NCBI RefSeq assembly: GCF_001907675.1
Contig: NZ_MPNT01000038.1
Coordinates: 1-52,168, forward strand
DNA from: Mycobacterium paraffinicum
GTDB lineage: Bacteria; Actinomycetota; Actinomycetes; Mycobacteriales; Mycobacteriaceae
DNA: 52,168 nucleotides
Direction of reading: 5' to 3'
The notes under the pieces are model-generated. The model made no database searches. It had not been told where the DNA came from and saw only the letters and a program-made list of their open reading frames with translations. Below, piece by piece: positions 13,149 through 22,827 of the stretch; positions within the stretch are counted from its first letter, which is position 1, and every line of letters starts with the position of its first letter. Both the position numbers and the translations under genes were made by a program.

Positions 13149-14014
13149 AAACGGGCTGGCTGGCGGCGCCGCTGGTCGCCGCCCTGCTCGCCGCGGCCTC
13201 CTGCGGCACGGACGCCGGTGAGCACCGAGCCCGCCCGGAACTCGTGGTCGGCTCGGCGGCGGATGCTGAGTCGACGCTGCTGGCCGGCGTCTATGTGGCC
13301 GCGCTGCGGTCCTATGGCTTCGCGGCGCGCGCCGAAACCGCGGACGATCCGATGGCGCGCCTGGACGCGGGCGTCTTCACCGTCGTCCCGGCCCTGACCG
13401 GACGCAAGCTGGAGAGCCTGCAGCCCGGCGCGGTGGCGATGTCCGACACCGACGTCTACCGCGCGATGGTGGCCGCGCTACCCGAGGGCGTCGCGGCGGG
13501 CGACTACACGACGGCCGCGGAGGACAAGCCCGTGCTGCTGGTGGCCGGGGCCACCGCGAAGGCATGGGGCGGCAGCGACGTCAGCGCCGACCTGAGCACC
13601 CTGCCGAAGCACTGCGCCGGCCTGGTCGTCGGAATCGTCACCGGACGCCAAGCCCCGTCGGCCGTGGGTTCCTGCCGGCTGCCGAGTCCGCGCGAATTCC
13701 CCGACGAGACAACGATGTTCGCCGCGGTGAAGGCCGGTCAACTGACCGCGGGGTGGACGACGACCGCCGACCCCGGCCTGCCCGCCGACCTGGTCACGCT
13801 CGTCGACGGCAAGCCCGCGCTGATCCGGGCCGAGAACGTGGTGCCGCTGTATCGCCGCAACGCGCTGAGCGATCGGCAGCTGTTGGCGATCAACGAAGTG
13901 GCCGGCGTGCTCGACACCGCGGCCCTCGTCGACATGCGCCGCCAGGTGGCCGGGGGAGCCGACCCGCAGGCGGTGGCCGGCGGGTGGTTGGCGGAGCACC
14001 CGCTGGGGCGGTGA
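13145..14014 (+). CDS. lpqZ: LpqZ, substrate-binding lipoprotein of OpuAC type
   Basis: The product has 289 residues. A short signal ends in the lipobox LAAASC with Cys20. The body has the features of glycine-betaine/choline-type (OpuAC) periplasmic binding proteins (LVVGSAADAESTLLAGVYVAALRSYGF; RRNALSDRQLLAINEVAGVLDTAAL). A ligand is not known. No permease or ATPase genes lie beside it, so it is an orphan binding protein here, as Rv1244 is in M. tuberculosis. The GTG overlaps the malic enzyme stop. It is followed by a tandem hairpin repeat. Confidence 0.88.
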   Translation: MKTGWLAAPLVAALLAAASCGTDAGEHRARPELVVGSAADAESTLLAGVYVAALRSYGFAARAETADDPMARLDAGVFTVVPALTGRKLESLQPGAVAMSDTDVYRAMVAALPEGVAAGDYTTAAEDKPVLLVAGATAKAWGGSDVSADLSTLPKHCAGLVVGIVTGRQAPSAVGSCRLPSPREFPDETTMFAAVKAGQLTAGWTTTADPGLPADLVTLVDGKPALIRAENVVPLYRRNALSDRQLLAINEVAGVLDTAALVDMRRQVAGGADPQAVAGGWLAEHPLGR

Positions 14015-14023
14015 CGGGTCGGC

Positions 14024-14131
14024 GCTGAATGGACCCCGGCTCTCTTCGCGCGTTCCGCGCTCATCGACCGGGGTCAGGCTGAATGGACCCCGGCTCTCTT
14101 CGCGCGTTCCGCGCTCATCGACCGGGGTCAG
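14024..14131. repeat. Perfect 54-bp tandem duplication, each unit a long hairpin
   Basis: Positions 14024-14077 and 14078-14131 are identical. Each unit folds: GGACCCCGG near its left end pairs with CCGGGGTC near its right end, and the inner GCGCG-TTC-CGCGC can also pair. The element lies between convergent lpqZ and the first short-chain dehydrogenase. The second copy includes the dehydrogenase stop codon (14128-14130). It probably acts as a doubled bidirectional terminator. Confidence 0.85.
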
Positions 14132-14979
14132 CGCTTGGGCAGCAACCGGGTCACGACACGCTGCACGCGACCCATGACGGGCCCACCCAAAAGCCGCTCG
14201 GGTTGCGAACCGGTCAGCCGCACCACCAGGTCCATGGCCTTGACGTCCGGTCCGACCAACACTCGGGCCCTGCCCTTGCGCACGCCCGCCAAGATGACCT
14301 GCGCCGCCCGCTGCGGCGTGGTCTTGGCTTGTTGCTCCTCGAACAGTTCCGCCAGGCCGTCCTGGTCGAGGCCCTCGGCGAAGATCGCGTTGCGGGCGAA
14401 CCCCGTCTTCACGCCGCCCGGGTGCACGGTCGTCACCCGCACCGGGTGACCCGCCTGCACCATCTCCTGTCGCAGCGCCTCCGTGAAGCCGCGGACCGCG
14501 AATTTCGCCGACACGTACGCCGCCTGCCCCGGCGCCGCGAACAGGCCGAGCGCGCTGGAGATGTTGATCAGGTGGCCGTCGCCGGAGGCGATCAGGTGCG
14601 GGAGGAACGCCTTGGTGCCATTCACGACGCCCCAGTAGTCGATGTCCATCACCCGCTCGATGTCCTTGAACCGGCTGTCCTCGATGGACCCGACGAACGT
14701 GATGCCCGCGTTGTTGTACAGCTGGTTGACCTGGCCGAAGTGCTCGCGTACCGCGTCGGCGTAGGTGAGGAAGGCCTCGCGCTCGGTCACGTCGAGGCGA
14801 TCGGCCTTCACGGGTGCGCCTATGCCCTTCAGTTGGTCCTCGGTCTGCGCCAGCCCTTCGGTGTTCACGTCGCTGATCGCGAGTTTGGCACCCGCGCGGC
14901 CCAGTTCCACGGCCAGCGCCTGGCCGATACCCGAACCCGCGCCCGTGACGACCGCGACCTTGCCGGCGAACTCATGCAT
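14128..14979 (-). CDS. Short-chain dehydrogenase/reductase, paralogue 1
   Basis: The product has 283 residues and is a classical SDR. The nucleotide-binding TGAGSGIG is at 12-19, YNNAG at 88-92, catalytic Ser141/142 in NISSALG, and Tyr155-x3-Lys159 in YVSAK. Asp in AISDV suggests NAD rather than NADP preference. Substrate is unknown. It is very similar to the next gene upstream (same length class, shared blocks such as FKDIERVMD and GTKAFLPHLIASGDGH) and to M. tuberculosis Rv1245c, so the pair is a tandem duplication. A TAGCCT -10-like element 33 bases before the ATG is shared with its paralogue. Confidence 0.9.
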   Translation of the reverse strand: MHEFAGKVAVVTGAGSGIGQALAVELGRAGAKLAISDVNTEGLAQTEDQLKGIGAPVKADRLDVTEREAFLTYADAVREHFGQVNQLYNNAGITFVGSIEDSRFKDIERVMDIDYWGVVNGTKAFLPHLIASGDGHLINISSALGLFAAPGQAAYVSAKFAVRGFTEALRQEMVQAGHPVRVTTVHPGGVKTGFARNAIFAEGLDQDGLAELFEEQQAKTTPQRAAQVILAGVRKGRARVLVGPDVKAMDLVVRLTGSQPERLLGGPVMGRVQRVVTRLLPKR

Positions 14980-15012
14980 GCGGTGCTCCCTTGTGGCGGC
15001 GTAACCGCGTCG

Positions 15013-15018
15013 AGGCTA
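15013..15018 (-). promoter_or_regulatory. -10 element of SDR paralogue 1
   Basis: TAGCCT on the minus strand, within a CCGGATAGCCTCGACGC block, ends 33 bases before the ATG at 14979. Nearly the same block, at the same distance, stands before paralogue 2. Confidence 0.45.
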
Positions 15019-15050
15019 TCCGGTGCGGTGATCCACCGCTATGGAACCCA

Positions 15051-15878
15051 TCACTGCTTGGGCATGAACCGGCCCATGACGGGGCCGAACAGCTGCTGGT
15101 ATCCGGAGCCCAGCACGCGAACCAAGGCATCCAGCACCTTGGCGTCCGTGCCGACCAGCACCCTGGCCCTCTTCTTGCGGACGGCCTCGAGGATGATCTG
15201 GGCGGCCCGTTCCGGGCTGGTCTTGGCGAGCCGTTTGTCGAACACCTTGGCCAGCTGGGCCTGGTCGAGGCCCTCGGCGGCGGTGGCGTTGCGGGCGATC
15301 GCCGTCTTGATGCCGCCTGGGTGCACCGTGGTAACCGCCACCGGGCGACCCGTTGCCGCCATTTCCTGGCGCAGCGCCTCGGTGAACCCCCGAACGGCGA
15401 ACTTGGCCGAGTTGTAGGCGGCCTGCCCGGGCACCGCGAAGAGCCCGAAGACGCTGGAGACGTTGATGACGTGGCCGTCGCCGGAGGCGATAAGGTGCGG
15501 CAGGAACGCCTTGGTGCCGTTCACGACGCCCCAGAAGTCGACGTCCATTACGCGCTCGATGTCCTTGAACTGGCTGACTTCGACGTCGCCGGTGAAGGCG
15601 ATGCCGGCGTTGTTGTAGATCTGGTTCACCTTGCCGAAGTGCTCGCGGACCGCGTCGGCGTACGCCAGGAAGGCCTCGCGCTCGGTGACGTCGAGCCGGT
15701 CGGCTTTGACCTCGGCTCCGATTGCCTTCAACCGTGCCTCGGTCTCGGCTAGGCCCTCGAGGTCGACGTCACTGATCGCGACCTTGGCGCCGGAGCGGGC
15801 CAACTCGACGGCCAGCGCCTGCCCGATACCGGATCCCGCGCCCGTCACCACTGCGACCTTGCCGGCGAACCCCTGCAT
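15051..15878 (-). CDS. Short-chain dehydrogenase/reductase, paralogue 2 (Rv1245c ortholog)
   Basis: The product has 275 residues. It has the same classical SDR motifs as paralogue 1: TGAGSGIG near the N-terminus, YNNAG, NVSSVFG and YNSAK. It is the closer match to M. tuberculosis Rv1245c along its whole length, so this is probably the ancestral copy. The substrate is unknown. AGGAAGG six bases upstream fixes the ATG at 15878; an in-frame GTG at 15884 lies too close to that site. It follows kgd on the same strand, but a 144-base gap with its own promoter-like element separates them. Confidence 0.91.
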   Translation of the reverse strand: MQGFAGKVAVVTGAGSGIGQALAVELARSGAKVAISDVDLEGLAETEARLKAIGAEVKADRLDVTEREAFLAYADAVREHFGKVNQIYNNAGIAFTGDVEVSQFKDIERVMDVDFWGVVNGTKAFLPHLIASGDGHVINVSSVFGLFAVPGQAAYNSAKFAVRGFTEALRQEMAATGRPVAVTTVHPGGIKTAIARNATAAEGLDQAQLAKVFDKRLAKTSPERAAQIILEAVRKKRARVLVGTDAKVLDALVRVLGSGYQQLFGPVMGRFMPKQ

Positions 15879-15911
15879 GAGCACCCTTCCTAGTACGGCC
15901 CGATTGCGTCG

Positions 15912-15917
15912 AGGCTA
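15912..15917 (-). promoter_or_regulatory. -10 element of SDR paralogue 2
   Basis: TAGCCT in a CCGGCTAGCCTCGACGC block on the minus strand lies 33 bases before the ATG at 15878, exactly as in paralogue 1. Confidence 0.45.
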
Positions 15918-15992
15918 GCCGGTACCGTCGGTCCCCGGTACACGTGGGTGGGCACCCGCGGGGCTCAGCCTCGACTGCCCAGCTCCTAACTC

Positions 15993-16007
15993 GCGCCGTT
16001 CCGGCGC
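15993..16007 (-). terminator. Hairpin after kgd
   Basis: GCGCCG-TTC-CGGCGC forms a six-pair stem 15 bases beyond the kgd stop on the minus strand. It has no U-tract. It is a plausible but weak terminator. Confidence 0.3.
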
Positions 16008-16022
16008 TCGCCGTCGCCGGGC

Positions 16023-19000
16023 TCAGCGGAAGGCTGTGTCGAGGATCTCCTGCTGCTCGACCGCGTGCACCTTCGACGACCCCGACGACGGCGCCGACAT
16101 CGCGCGGCGCGAGATGCGCTTGAGACCGGCCAACTTGTCGGGCAGCAGCTCCGGCAGCTCCAGGCCGAACCGCGGCCACGCGCCCTGGTTGGCCGGCTCC
16201 TCCTGCACCCAGAAGAACTCCCTGGCGCCGGGGTAGCGGTCCAGCGTCTCGCTGAGCCGGCGCCTGGGCACCGGGGCGAGCTGCTCGATCCGCACGATCG
16301 CGACGTCGTCGCGATTGTCCTTGGCCTTGCGCGCCACCAGCTCGTAGTAGAGCTTCCCGCTGGTCAGCAGGATCCTGGTGACCTTGCCGCGGTCGCCGAT
16401 GCCGTCTTCGTACGTCGGCTCCTCAAGCACCGAGCGGAACTTGATCTCGGTGAAGTCCCTGACGTCGCTGACGGCGGCCTTGTTGCGCAGCATCGACTTC
16501 GGCGTGAAGACGATCAGCGGCCGCTGCACGCCGTCGAGGGCGTGCCGCCGCAGCAGGTGGAAATAGTTGGACGGCGTCGACGGCATCGCGATCGTCATCG
16601 ATCCCTCGGCCCACAGCTGCAGGAAGCGTTCGATGCGGCCGGAGGTGTGGTCGGGTCCCTGGCCCTCGTGGCCGTGCGGCAGCAGCAGCACCACGTTGGA
16701 CAGCTGGCCCCACTTGGCCTCGCCGGAGCTGACGAACTCGTCGATGATCGACTGCGCGCCGTTGACGAAGTCGCCGAACTGCGCCTCCCACAACACCAAG
16801 GCGTCCGGGTTGCCCACGGTGTAGCCGTACTCGAAGCCGACGGCGGCGTACTCGGACAGCGGTGAGTCGTAGACCAGGAATTTGCCGCCGGTGGGTGTCC
16901 CATCGGGGTTCGTCGCCAGCAGTTGCAAAGGGGTGAATTCCTCGCCGGTGTTGCGGTCGATGATCACCGAATGCCGCTGGGAGAAGGTCCCGCGCCGCGT
17001 GTCCTGACCCGACAGCCGGACCAGCTTGCCCTCGGCCACCAGCGAACCCAGCGCCAGCAGCTCGCCGAACGCCCAGTCGATCTTGCCCTCGTAGGCCATC
17101 TCCCGGCGCTTTTCCAGCACCGGCTGCACGCGCGGGTGCGCGCTGAAGCCTTCGGGCAGGGCGAGGAAGGCATCCCCGATGCGGGACAGCAGCGCCTTGT
17201 CGACCGCGGTGGACAGCCCCGCAGCGACGATCTGGTGTGACTCCACCGACTCGCTCGGGGCCGCTCCGTGCTTCTCCAGCTCACGGACCTCGTTGAACAC
17301 GCGCTCCAGCTGGCCCTGGTAGTCGCGCAGCGCGTCCTCGGCCTCTTTCATCGAAATGTCGCCGCGGCCGATCAGCGCTTCGGTGTAGCTCTTGCGGACG
17401 CCGCGCTTGATGTCGACGACGTCGTACATGGCGGGGTTGGTCATCGACGGGTCGTCACCTTCGTTGTGCCCGCGCTTGCGGTAGCACAGCATGTCGATGA
17501 CGACGTCCTTCTTGAACTTCTGGCGGAAGTCCACCGCCAGCTGCGCCACCCACACACACGCCTCCGGGTCGTCGCCGTTGACGTGGAAGATCGGCGCCCC
17601 GATCATCTTGGCGACGTCGGTGCAGTACTCGCTGGACCGCGAATACTCCGGCGCAGTGGTAAAGCCGATCTGGTTGTTGACGATGATGTGGATGGTGCCG
17701 CCGACCCGGTAACCGGGCAGGTTCGCCAAGTTCAGCGTCTCGGCGACCACGCCCTGGCCGGCGAAGGCGGCATCGCCGTGCAGCATCATCGGCACCACCG
17801 AGAAGGCCTTCTCGTCGCCGTCGTCGTGGGCGCCGTGGTTCAGCAGGTCCTGCTTGGCCCGGACCAGACCCTCCAGCACCGGGTCGACGGCTTCCAGGTG
17901 CGACGGGTTGGCGGTCAACGAGACCGCAATGTCGTTGTCGCCGAACATCTGTAGGTACACGCCGGTGGCACCGAGGTGGTACTTGACGTCACCGGAGCCG
18001 TGGGCCTGCGACGGGTTGAGGTTGCCTTCGAACTCGCTGAAGATCTGCGAGTACGGCTTGCCGACGATGTTGGCCAGCACGTTGAGCCGCCCGCGGTGTG
18101 GCATGCCGATGACCACCTCGTCGAGCCCGTGCTCGGCGCATTGATCGATCGCGGCGTCCATCATCGGGATCACGCTCTCCGCGCCCTCCAGCGAAAAGCG
18201 TTTCTGCCCAACATATTTCGTCTGCAAGAACGTCTCGAACGCCTCGGCGGCATTCAGCTTGCTCAGGATGAACTTCTGTTCGGCCACCGTCGGTTTGACG
18301 TGCTTGGTCTCGACGCGTTGCTGCAGCCATTCCTGTTGTTCGGGGTCCAGGATGTGGGTGTACTCCACGCCGATGTGGCGGCAATACGCGTCGCGCAGCA
18401 GGCCCAGGATGTCGCGCAGCTTCTTGTACTCGCTACCCGCGAACCCGTTGACCTTGAACACCCGGTCGAGGTCCCACAGCGTCAGGCCGTGGTTGAGGAT
18501 TTCCAGGTCGGGGTGGCTGCGGAACCGGCTGCCGTCCAACCGCAGCGGGTCGATGTCGGCCATCAGGTGCCCGCGGTTGCGGTACGCCGCGATCAGCTCC
18601 ATCACCCGGGCGTTCTTGTCGACGATCGAGTCTGGGTTGTCGGTGCTCCAGCGGATCGGCAGATACGGGATGCTCAACTCGCGGAAGATGTCGTCCCAGA
18701 AATCGTCCGAGAGCAGCATCTCGTGGATGCTGCGCAGGAAGTCGCCGGATTCGGCGCCCTGGATGATGCGGTGGTCGTAGGTGGAGGTCAGCGTGATCAG
18801 CTTGCCGATCCCCAGCTCGGCGATGCGCTCTTCGCTGGCGCCCTGGAACTCGGCGGGGTACTCCATGGCGCCGACGCCGATGATCGCCCCCTGGCCGGCC
18901 ATCAGCCGCGGCACCGAGTGCACGGTGCCGATGGTGCCGGGGTTGGTCAGCGAAATCGTCACGCCGGCAAAGTCTTCGGCGGTCAGCTTGCCGTCGCGAG

Positions 19001-19739
19001 CCCGCCGGACGATGTCCTCGTAGGCGGTGACGAACTGCGCGAACCGCATGGTCTCGCAGCCCTTGATGCCGGCCACCACCAGGGAGCGCTTCCCGTCCTT
19101 GCCCTGCAGGTCGATGGCGAGGCCGAGGTTGGTGTGCGCCGGGGTGACCGCGGTGGGTTTGCCGTCGAACTCGGCGTAATGCCGGTTCATGTTGGGGAAC
19201 TGCTTGATCGCCTGCACCAGCGCGTAGCCGAGCAGGTGGGTGAAGGAGATCTTGCCGCCGCGGGTGCGCTTGAGCTGGTTGTTGATGACGATCCGGTTGT
19301 CGATGAGCAGCTTGGCCGGAACGGCGCGGACGCTGGTGGCGGTCGGCACATCCAGCGAGGCGGACATGTTCTTGACGACGGCGGCCGCGGCGCCGCGCAG
19401 CGTCTGCAGCTCGTCGCCCTCGGCCGGCGGGGGAGTCGGGGCCTTCGCTTTCGCGGGTACGGGTGCGGGGGCGCCGTTGCCGGAGCTAGCCGCGGGCTTG
19501 GTGGGCGCGGCGGTCTGGGTCGCCGGCGGCGCCGGCGTTGCCTGCGGGGCGCTCGCGGCGGCCTGGCCGTCGCCGGTGGTCGCGGCGCTCGAGGGGGACT
19601 CGCCGGTCGGCTCGGGGTTGTAGTCGACGAGGAACTCGTGCCAGCTCGGATCGACCGAGGAGGGGTCGTCGCGGAACTTGCGGTACATCTCCTCGACCAG
19701 CCATTCGTTTTGCCCGAATGGCGAACTTATGTTGCTCAC
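16023..19739 (-). CDS. kgd: Multifunctional alpha-ketoglutarate decarboxylase/dehydrogenase E1-E2o
   Basis: The product has 1238 residues and is a thiamine-diphosphate enzyme at the 2-oxoglutarate branch point of the TCA cycle. Residues 1-40 ([18 protein letters not shown]) are the N-terminal helix bound by the regulator GarA in mycobacteria. An Ala/Pro-rich linker runs to about 105. A succinyltransferase-like domain follows, with DHR at 322-324. The rest is the E1 part, with [29 protein letters not shown] and GDAAFAGQG. It matches M. tuberculosis Rv1248c almost throughout; the linker is the main variable part. The GTG at 19739 gives [10 protein letters not shown]. The frame is open 39 codons further upstream, but that part is not conserved. 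The Rv1246c-Rv1247c RelBE pair next to it in M. tuberculosis is missing. Confidence 0.96.
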   Translation of the reverse strand: MSNISSPFGQNEWLVEEMYRKFRDDPSSVDPSWHEFLVDYNPEPTGESPSSAATTGDGQAAASAPQATPAPPATQTAAPTKPAASSGNGAPAPVPAKAKAPTPPPAEGDELQTLRGAAAAVVKNMSASLDVPTATSVRAVPAKLLIDNRIVINNQLKRTRGGKISFTHLLGYALVQAIKQFPNMNRHYAEFDGKPTAVTPAHTNLGLAIDLQGKDGKRSLVVAGIKGCETMRFAQFVTAYEDIVRRARDGKLTAEDFAGVTISLTNPGTIGTVHSVPRLMAGQGAIIGVGAMEYPAEFQGASEERIAELGIGKLITLTSTYDHRIIQGAESGDFLRSIHEMLLSDDFWDDIFRELSIPYLPIRWSTDNPDSIVDKNARVMELIAAYRNRGHLMADIDPLRLDGSRFRSHPDLEILNHGLTLWDLDRVFKVNGFAGSEYKKLRDILGLLRDAYCRHIGVEYTHILDPEQQEWLQQRVETKHVKPTVAEQKFILSKLNAAEAFETFLQTKYVGQKRFSLEGAESVIPMMDAAIDQCAEHGLDEVVIGMPHRGRLNVLANIVGKPYSQIFSEFEGNLNPSQAHGSGDVKYHLGATGVYLQMFGDNDIAVSLTANPSHLEAVDPVLEGLVRAKQDLLNHGAHDDGDEKAFSVVPMMLHGDAAFAGQGVVAETLNLANLPGYRVGGTIHIIVNNQIGFTTAPEYSRSSEYCTDVAKMIGAPIFHVNGDDPEACVWVAQLAVDFRQKFKKDVVIDMLCYRKRGHNEGDDPSMTNPAMYDVVDIKRGVRKSYTEALIGRGDISMKEAEDALRDYQGQLERVFNEVRELEKHGAAPSESVESHQIVAAGLSTAVDKALLSRIGDAFLALPEGFSAHPRVQPVLEKRREMAYEGKIDWAFGELLALGSLVAEGKLVRLSGQDTRRGTFSQRHSVIIDRNTGEEFTPLQLLATNPDGTPTGGKFLVYDSPLSEYAAVGFEYGYTVGNPDALVLWEAQFGDFVNGAQSIIDEFVSSGEAKWGQLSNVVLLLPHGHEGQGPDHTSGRIERFLQLWAEGSMTIAMPSTPSNYFHLLRRHALDGVQRPLIVFTPKSMLRNKAAVSDVRDFTEIKFRSVLEEPTYEDGIGDRGKVTRILLTSGKLYYELVARKAKDNRDDVAIVRIEQLAPVPRRRLSETLDRYPGAREFFWVQEEPANQGAWPRFGLELPELLPDKLAGLKRISRRAMSAPSSGSSKVHAVEQQEILDTAFR

Positions 19740-19822
19740 GACCGCTGTTCGCCTCAATTCCTCTGTCCCGCAAGCGCTTTTAGCAGCTGGTGCGCGGCGC
19801 CTGCACGTTTGTCGACCCCGGA

Positions 19823-19840
19823 GTGTGGAGCACGTCACAC
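19823..19840. promoter_or_regulatory. CRP-like site upstream of kgd
   Basis: GTGTGG-AGCACG-TCACAC is palindromic except for one pair and resembles the mycobacterial CRP (Rv3676) consensus TGTGA-N6-TCACA. It lies about 85 bases before the kgd start. TAGCCT and TATAGG -10-like hexamers lie upstream of it on the minus strand (near 19868-19880). Confidence 0.35.
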
Positions 19841-19932
19841 CAGTGGCGATGCTCAACGTTTCCGCCCTATAAAGGCTAACCTTTCGCCGGCAATTCGCCA
19901 GGGAGACGGGGGTAGGAGGGGAGGGCGGTTCG

Positions 19933-20712
19933 CTAGCCGGCTTCGTGGAAGGGCGGCACTAGGTGCAGCGCCCGCGGCCAGCGCACCGGTGGGGTACCGA
20001 ACGCGTTGTTGGCATTGCGGACGATCTTCCTTGCGGCGAAATAGTTGCCGACGGCACCGACCACAATCCCGATGCCCACCGGCAGCAGCTTGCCGAACAC
20101 CAAAGCGCCGCGGCGCAGCGTGTATCGCTTGAGCCACGACTTGAGCAACCGGGAGTTCAGCCGCGACATCGACGACAGCGGCACCGCGGCCACGCTCTCG
20201 GAAATCCAGCCGCCGTTGGTGCGGGCCGGGCCGAACAGCTGGGTGACCGCTTCTTTGCTGTTGTCGCCGACCAGCACGGACAGCACCAGGGCGCGGCGCC
20301 GTTCCCGGTGGTCGGCGGGAATGTCGTACACCACCGCGACGGCAAGCACGAAAAACGCGGTGGCTTCCAGGAACGTCACCGTCTCGGCCGCCGCGGCGGA
20401 CAGCGCGCTCAGCGTGCCGATGCCCGGGATGGTCGCCGCCGCGCCCACCGCCATGCCGCTGGCCGTCACCATGCCCACGTAGCGTTTCTGTAGCTTGGCC
20501 AGGATGTCGCCGGGGCTGCTGTTCGGGTGCGCGTTGCGCAACCGGGATACGTAAGCCTCGGCGGCCGGGCCCTGGATCCGCGAGCTTCGCTCTATGACCT
20601 GGGCCAATGCCCGCGCGGACGCCTTGGGCCGGCCGTTGGTGGGCGTCGGCGGCCCATCCGCTTGCGACATGTTAAAAATCCGGTTCGAAGACCGCTTCCG
20701 TCGGGCCCGCAT
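19933..20712 (-). CDS. Conserved membrane protein (Rv1249c type)
   Basis: The product has 259 residues. The N-terminus is basic, and residues about 35-80 are helical and soluble. Two Ala/Gly-rich membrane segments follow at about 83-130, then a polar middle and a third segment near 205-235 ([19 protein letters not shown]). I do not recognise a function. I prefer the ATG at 20712 because AGGAGAGG lies five bases upstream and the length then approaches that of Rv1249c. A second ATG at 20670 lacks a ribosome site. It is divergent from the MFS gene. Confidence 0.82.
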   Translation of the reverse strand: MRARRKRSSNRIFNMSQADGPPTPTNGRPKASARALAQVIERSSRIQGPAAEAYVSRLRNAHPNSSPGDILAKLQKRYVGMVTASGMAVGAAATIPGIGTLSALSAAAAETVTFLEATAFFVLAVAVVYDIPADHRERRRALVLSVLVGDNSKEAVTQLFGPARTNGGWISESVAAVPLSSMSRLNSRLLKSWLKRYTLRRGALVFGKLLPVGIGIVVGAVGNYFAARKIVRNANNAFGTPPVRWPRALHLVPPFHEAG

Positions 20713-20934
20713 TTTGCCTCTCCTGAAATGGCGTCCTACCAGGCTAACGTGCCCGCTGCGGAACACCGCCCGAACACGAAAGCTTGACGGTGGTGTACCC
20801 CGGATCGGATCCGTGGCTGCCGCCAATCGCCGCAGCGGCAATAATGCAGGCTGGATGTCCGTGATGGTCCGGGTCCGATAGCTCAGAAGGCCCGTGCAGG
20901 CACGCATCGCCGGAAGCTGAAACGAGGTGGGGAG

Positions 20935-22827
20935 ATGGCCACGGAGACGCCTCCGTCGGCCGGGGGAACCCGGCGCGCGGCGCCGAATCCACCCCGCCCC
21001 ACGCGCCGGAATTTCCTCGTCCAGAACTCGCCGCAATCGCAGAAGCCCTGGAACGCGCTCTGGGCGATGATGATCGGCTTCTTCATGATCATGGTCGACT
21101 CGACGATCGTCGCCATCGCGAACCCGACGATCATGACCAACTTGCACATCGGCTACGACACGGTGATTTGGGTGACCAGCGCATACCTGCTGGGTTATGC
21201 GGTCGTCCTGCTGGTGGCCGGGCGGCTTGGCGACCGATTCGGCCCCAAGAACATGTACCTGATCGGGCTGGTGGTGTTCACCGTCGCCTCGGTGTGGTGC
21301 GGGCTGTCGGGCAGCGCCGCCATGCTGATCGCCGCCCGGGTCGTCCAAGGGGTGGGCGCCGGGGTCCTCACGCCACAGACCTTGTCCACCATCACCCGGA
21401 TTTTCCCGCCGGAGCGCCGGGGCGTCGCGGTGAGCCTGTGGGGCGCCACCGCCGGTGTCGCCAGCCTGGTCGGCCCGCTGGCCGGCGGCGTGCTGGTCGA
21501 CGGGCTGGGCTGGCAGTGGATCTTCTTCGTCAACGTGCCCATCGGCGTGCTGGGACTGGCCCTGGCGTACTGGCTGGTCCCGGTGCTGCCCACCCAGTCG
21601 CACCGGTTCGACGTGGTGGGAGTCGCTCTGTCCGGCGCGGGCATGTTCCTGGTCGTGTTCGGCCTGCAGCAGGGTCAGGCCGCGCACTGGGAACCGTGGA
21701 TCTGGGCGATGATCGTCGCCGGCATCGGGTTCATGACGGTGTTCGTGTTCTGGCAGTCGATGAACACCGACGAGCCGCTGATCCCCCTGGTGATCTTCGG
21801 CGACCGCGACTTCGGACTGTGCAACGTCGGCGTGGCCATCATCTCGTTCGCCGCGACGGCGATGATGCTGCCGCTGACGTTCTACGCGCAGGCCGTCTGC
21901 GGCCTCTCGCCGACGCGCTCGGCCCTGCTGATCGCGCCGATGGCGATCGCCAACGGTGTGTTCGCGCCGTTCGTCGGCAGGATGGTCGACCGATACCATC
22001 CGCGGCCGGTTCTCGGCTTCGGCTTCTCGATGCTGGCGATCGCGCTGACCTGGCTCACGTTCGAGATGTCGCCGGCGACACCGATCTGGCGGCTGGTGTT
22101 GCCGTTCTTCGCGACGGGCGTCGGGATGGCGTTCGTGTGGTCGCCGCTGACCGCCACCGCAACGCGCAACCTGCCGCCGAGCCTGGCCGGCGCGGGCTCG
22201 GCCGTGTACAACTCGGTCCGCCAACTCGGCGCGGTGCTGGGCAGCGCCGGCATGGCCGCCTTCATGACTTCGCGGATCGGCGCCGAGATGCCGGCCCAGC
22301 CGTCCCCCGGCGCCGGCGGCGAGGAGGCCGCCACCCTGCAACTGCCCGCGTTTCTGCGCGACCCGTTCGCGGCCGCCATGTCGCAGTCGGTCCTGTTGCC
22401 CGCGTTCGTCGCGCTGTTCGGGATCGTGGCCGCGCTGTTCCTGGTCGGCTTCGCGCCGTCTGCCATGAGCGGTCACCCCGAGGCGGGCGACGCGGTCGAC
22501 GACGACTACGACGACGACGAGTACGTCGAGCTCATCCTGCTCCGTGCACCCGAGGCGGCCTCCGTCCCGGCCGGCCGGGTCACCCGCCCGCGCCCGTCGC
22601 CGGCCGACGCGCAACCAATCGGGTTCGCGCACAACGGCTCTCATGTGGACGCGCGCCAGCGTTTCCGTCCGGTCAGCGAGCGATCGGCGCGGCCCTACCC
22701 GTCCGCCCCCCGCAATCGGCTGGCGCCGCCGCAACGGCAGCAGAACGGCGCGCCGCTGGCTCAGCGCCCCGGCCGTGATCCCGACGACGAGCCCACCGGT
22801 TACGGCCGCCACTCCTCCGGCAACTAG
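20935..22827 (+). CDS. MFS exporter of the 14-segment DHA2 type (Rv1250)
   Basis: The product has 630 residues. The first membrane segment contains [19 protein letters not shown] (motif D1 of DHA2 pumps). The motif A region reads [16 protein letters not shown], and motif C-like Gly-rich segments follow ([22 protein letters not shown]). About 14 membrane segments run to residue 510. The C-terminus is an acidic DDDYDDDEY patch and a basic, disordered tail of about 100 residues. Such proton-driven pumps export drugs or lipids; the substrate is not known. GAGGTGGGGAG immediately precedes the ATG. The stop shares the tetramer CTAG with the stop of the convergent helicase gene. Confidence 0.9.
   Translation: MATETPPSAGGTRRAAPNPPRPTRRNFLVQNSPQSQKPWNALWAMMIGFFMIMVDSTIVAIANPTIMTNLHIGYDTVIWVTSAYLLGYAVVLLVAGRLGDRFGPKNMYLIGLVVFTVASVWCGLSGSAAMLIAARVVQGVGAGVLTPQTLSTITRIFPPERRGVAVSLWGATAGVASLVGPLAGGVLVDGLGWQWIFFVNVPIGVLGLALAYWLVPVLPTQSHRFDVVGVALSGAGMFLVVFGLQQGQAAHWEPWIWAMIVAGIGFMTVFVFWQSMNTDEPLIPLVIFGDRDFGLCNVGVAIISFAATAMMLPLTFYAQAVCGLSPTRSALLIAPMAIANGVFAPFVGRMVDRYHPRPVLGFGFSMLAIALTWLTFEMSPATPIWRLVLPFFATGVGMAFVWSPLTATATRNLPPSLAGAGSAVYNSVRQLGAVLGSAGMAAFMTSRIGAEMPAQPSPGAGGEEAATLQLPAFLRDPFAAAMSQSVLLPAFVALFGIVAALFLVGFAPSAMSGHPEAGDAVDDDYDDDEYVELILLRAPEAASVPAGRVTRPRPSPADAQPIGFAHNGSHVDARQRFRPVSERSARPYPSAPRNRLAPPQRQQNGAPLAQRPGRDPDDEPTGYGRHSSGN

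Noticed and set aside
14083..15417. 444-codon plus-strand frame opposite the two SDR genes
   Set aside because: It is a shadow of the conserved SDR frames and spans the tandem hairpin repeat.
15879..16022. Search for a RelBE toxin-antitoxin pair between the SDR gene and kgd, as in M. tuberculosis
   Set aside because: Only 144 bases are present, with a promoter-like element and a hairpin. No toxin or antitoxin remnant was found.
17976..20132. 718-codon plus-strand frame opposite kgd
   Set aside because: It is antisense to kgd, whose frame matches a known enzyme throughout.
20713..22812. Long minus-strand frame antisense to the MFS exporter, continuous with the membrane protein gene
   Set aside because: Only the part from 20712 down has membrane-protein character and a ribosome site. 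The rest is a low-complexity Arg/His/Gln shadow.
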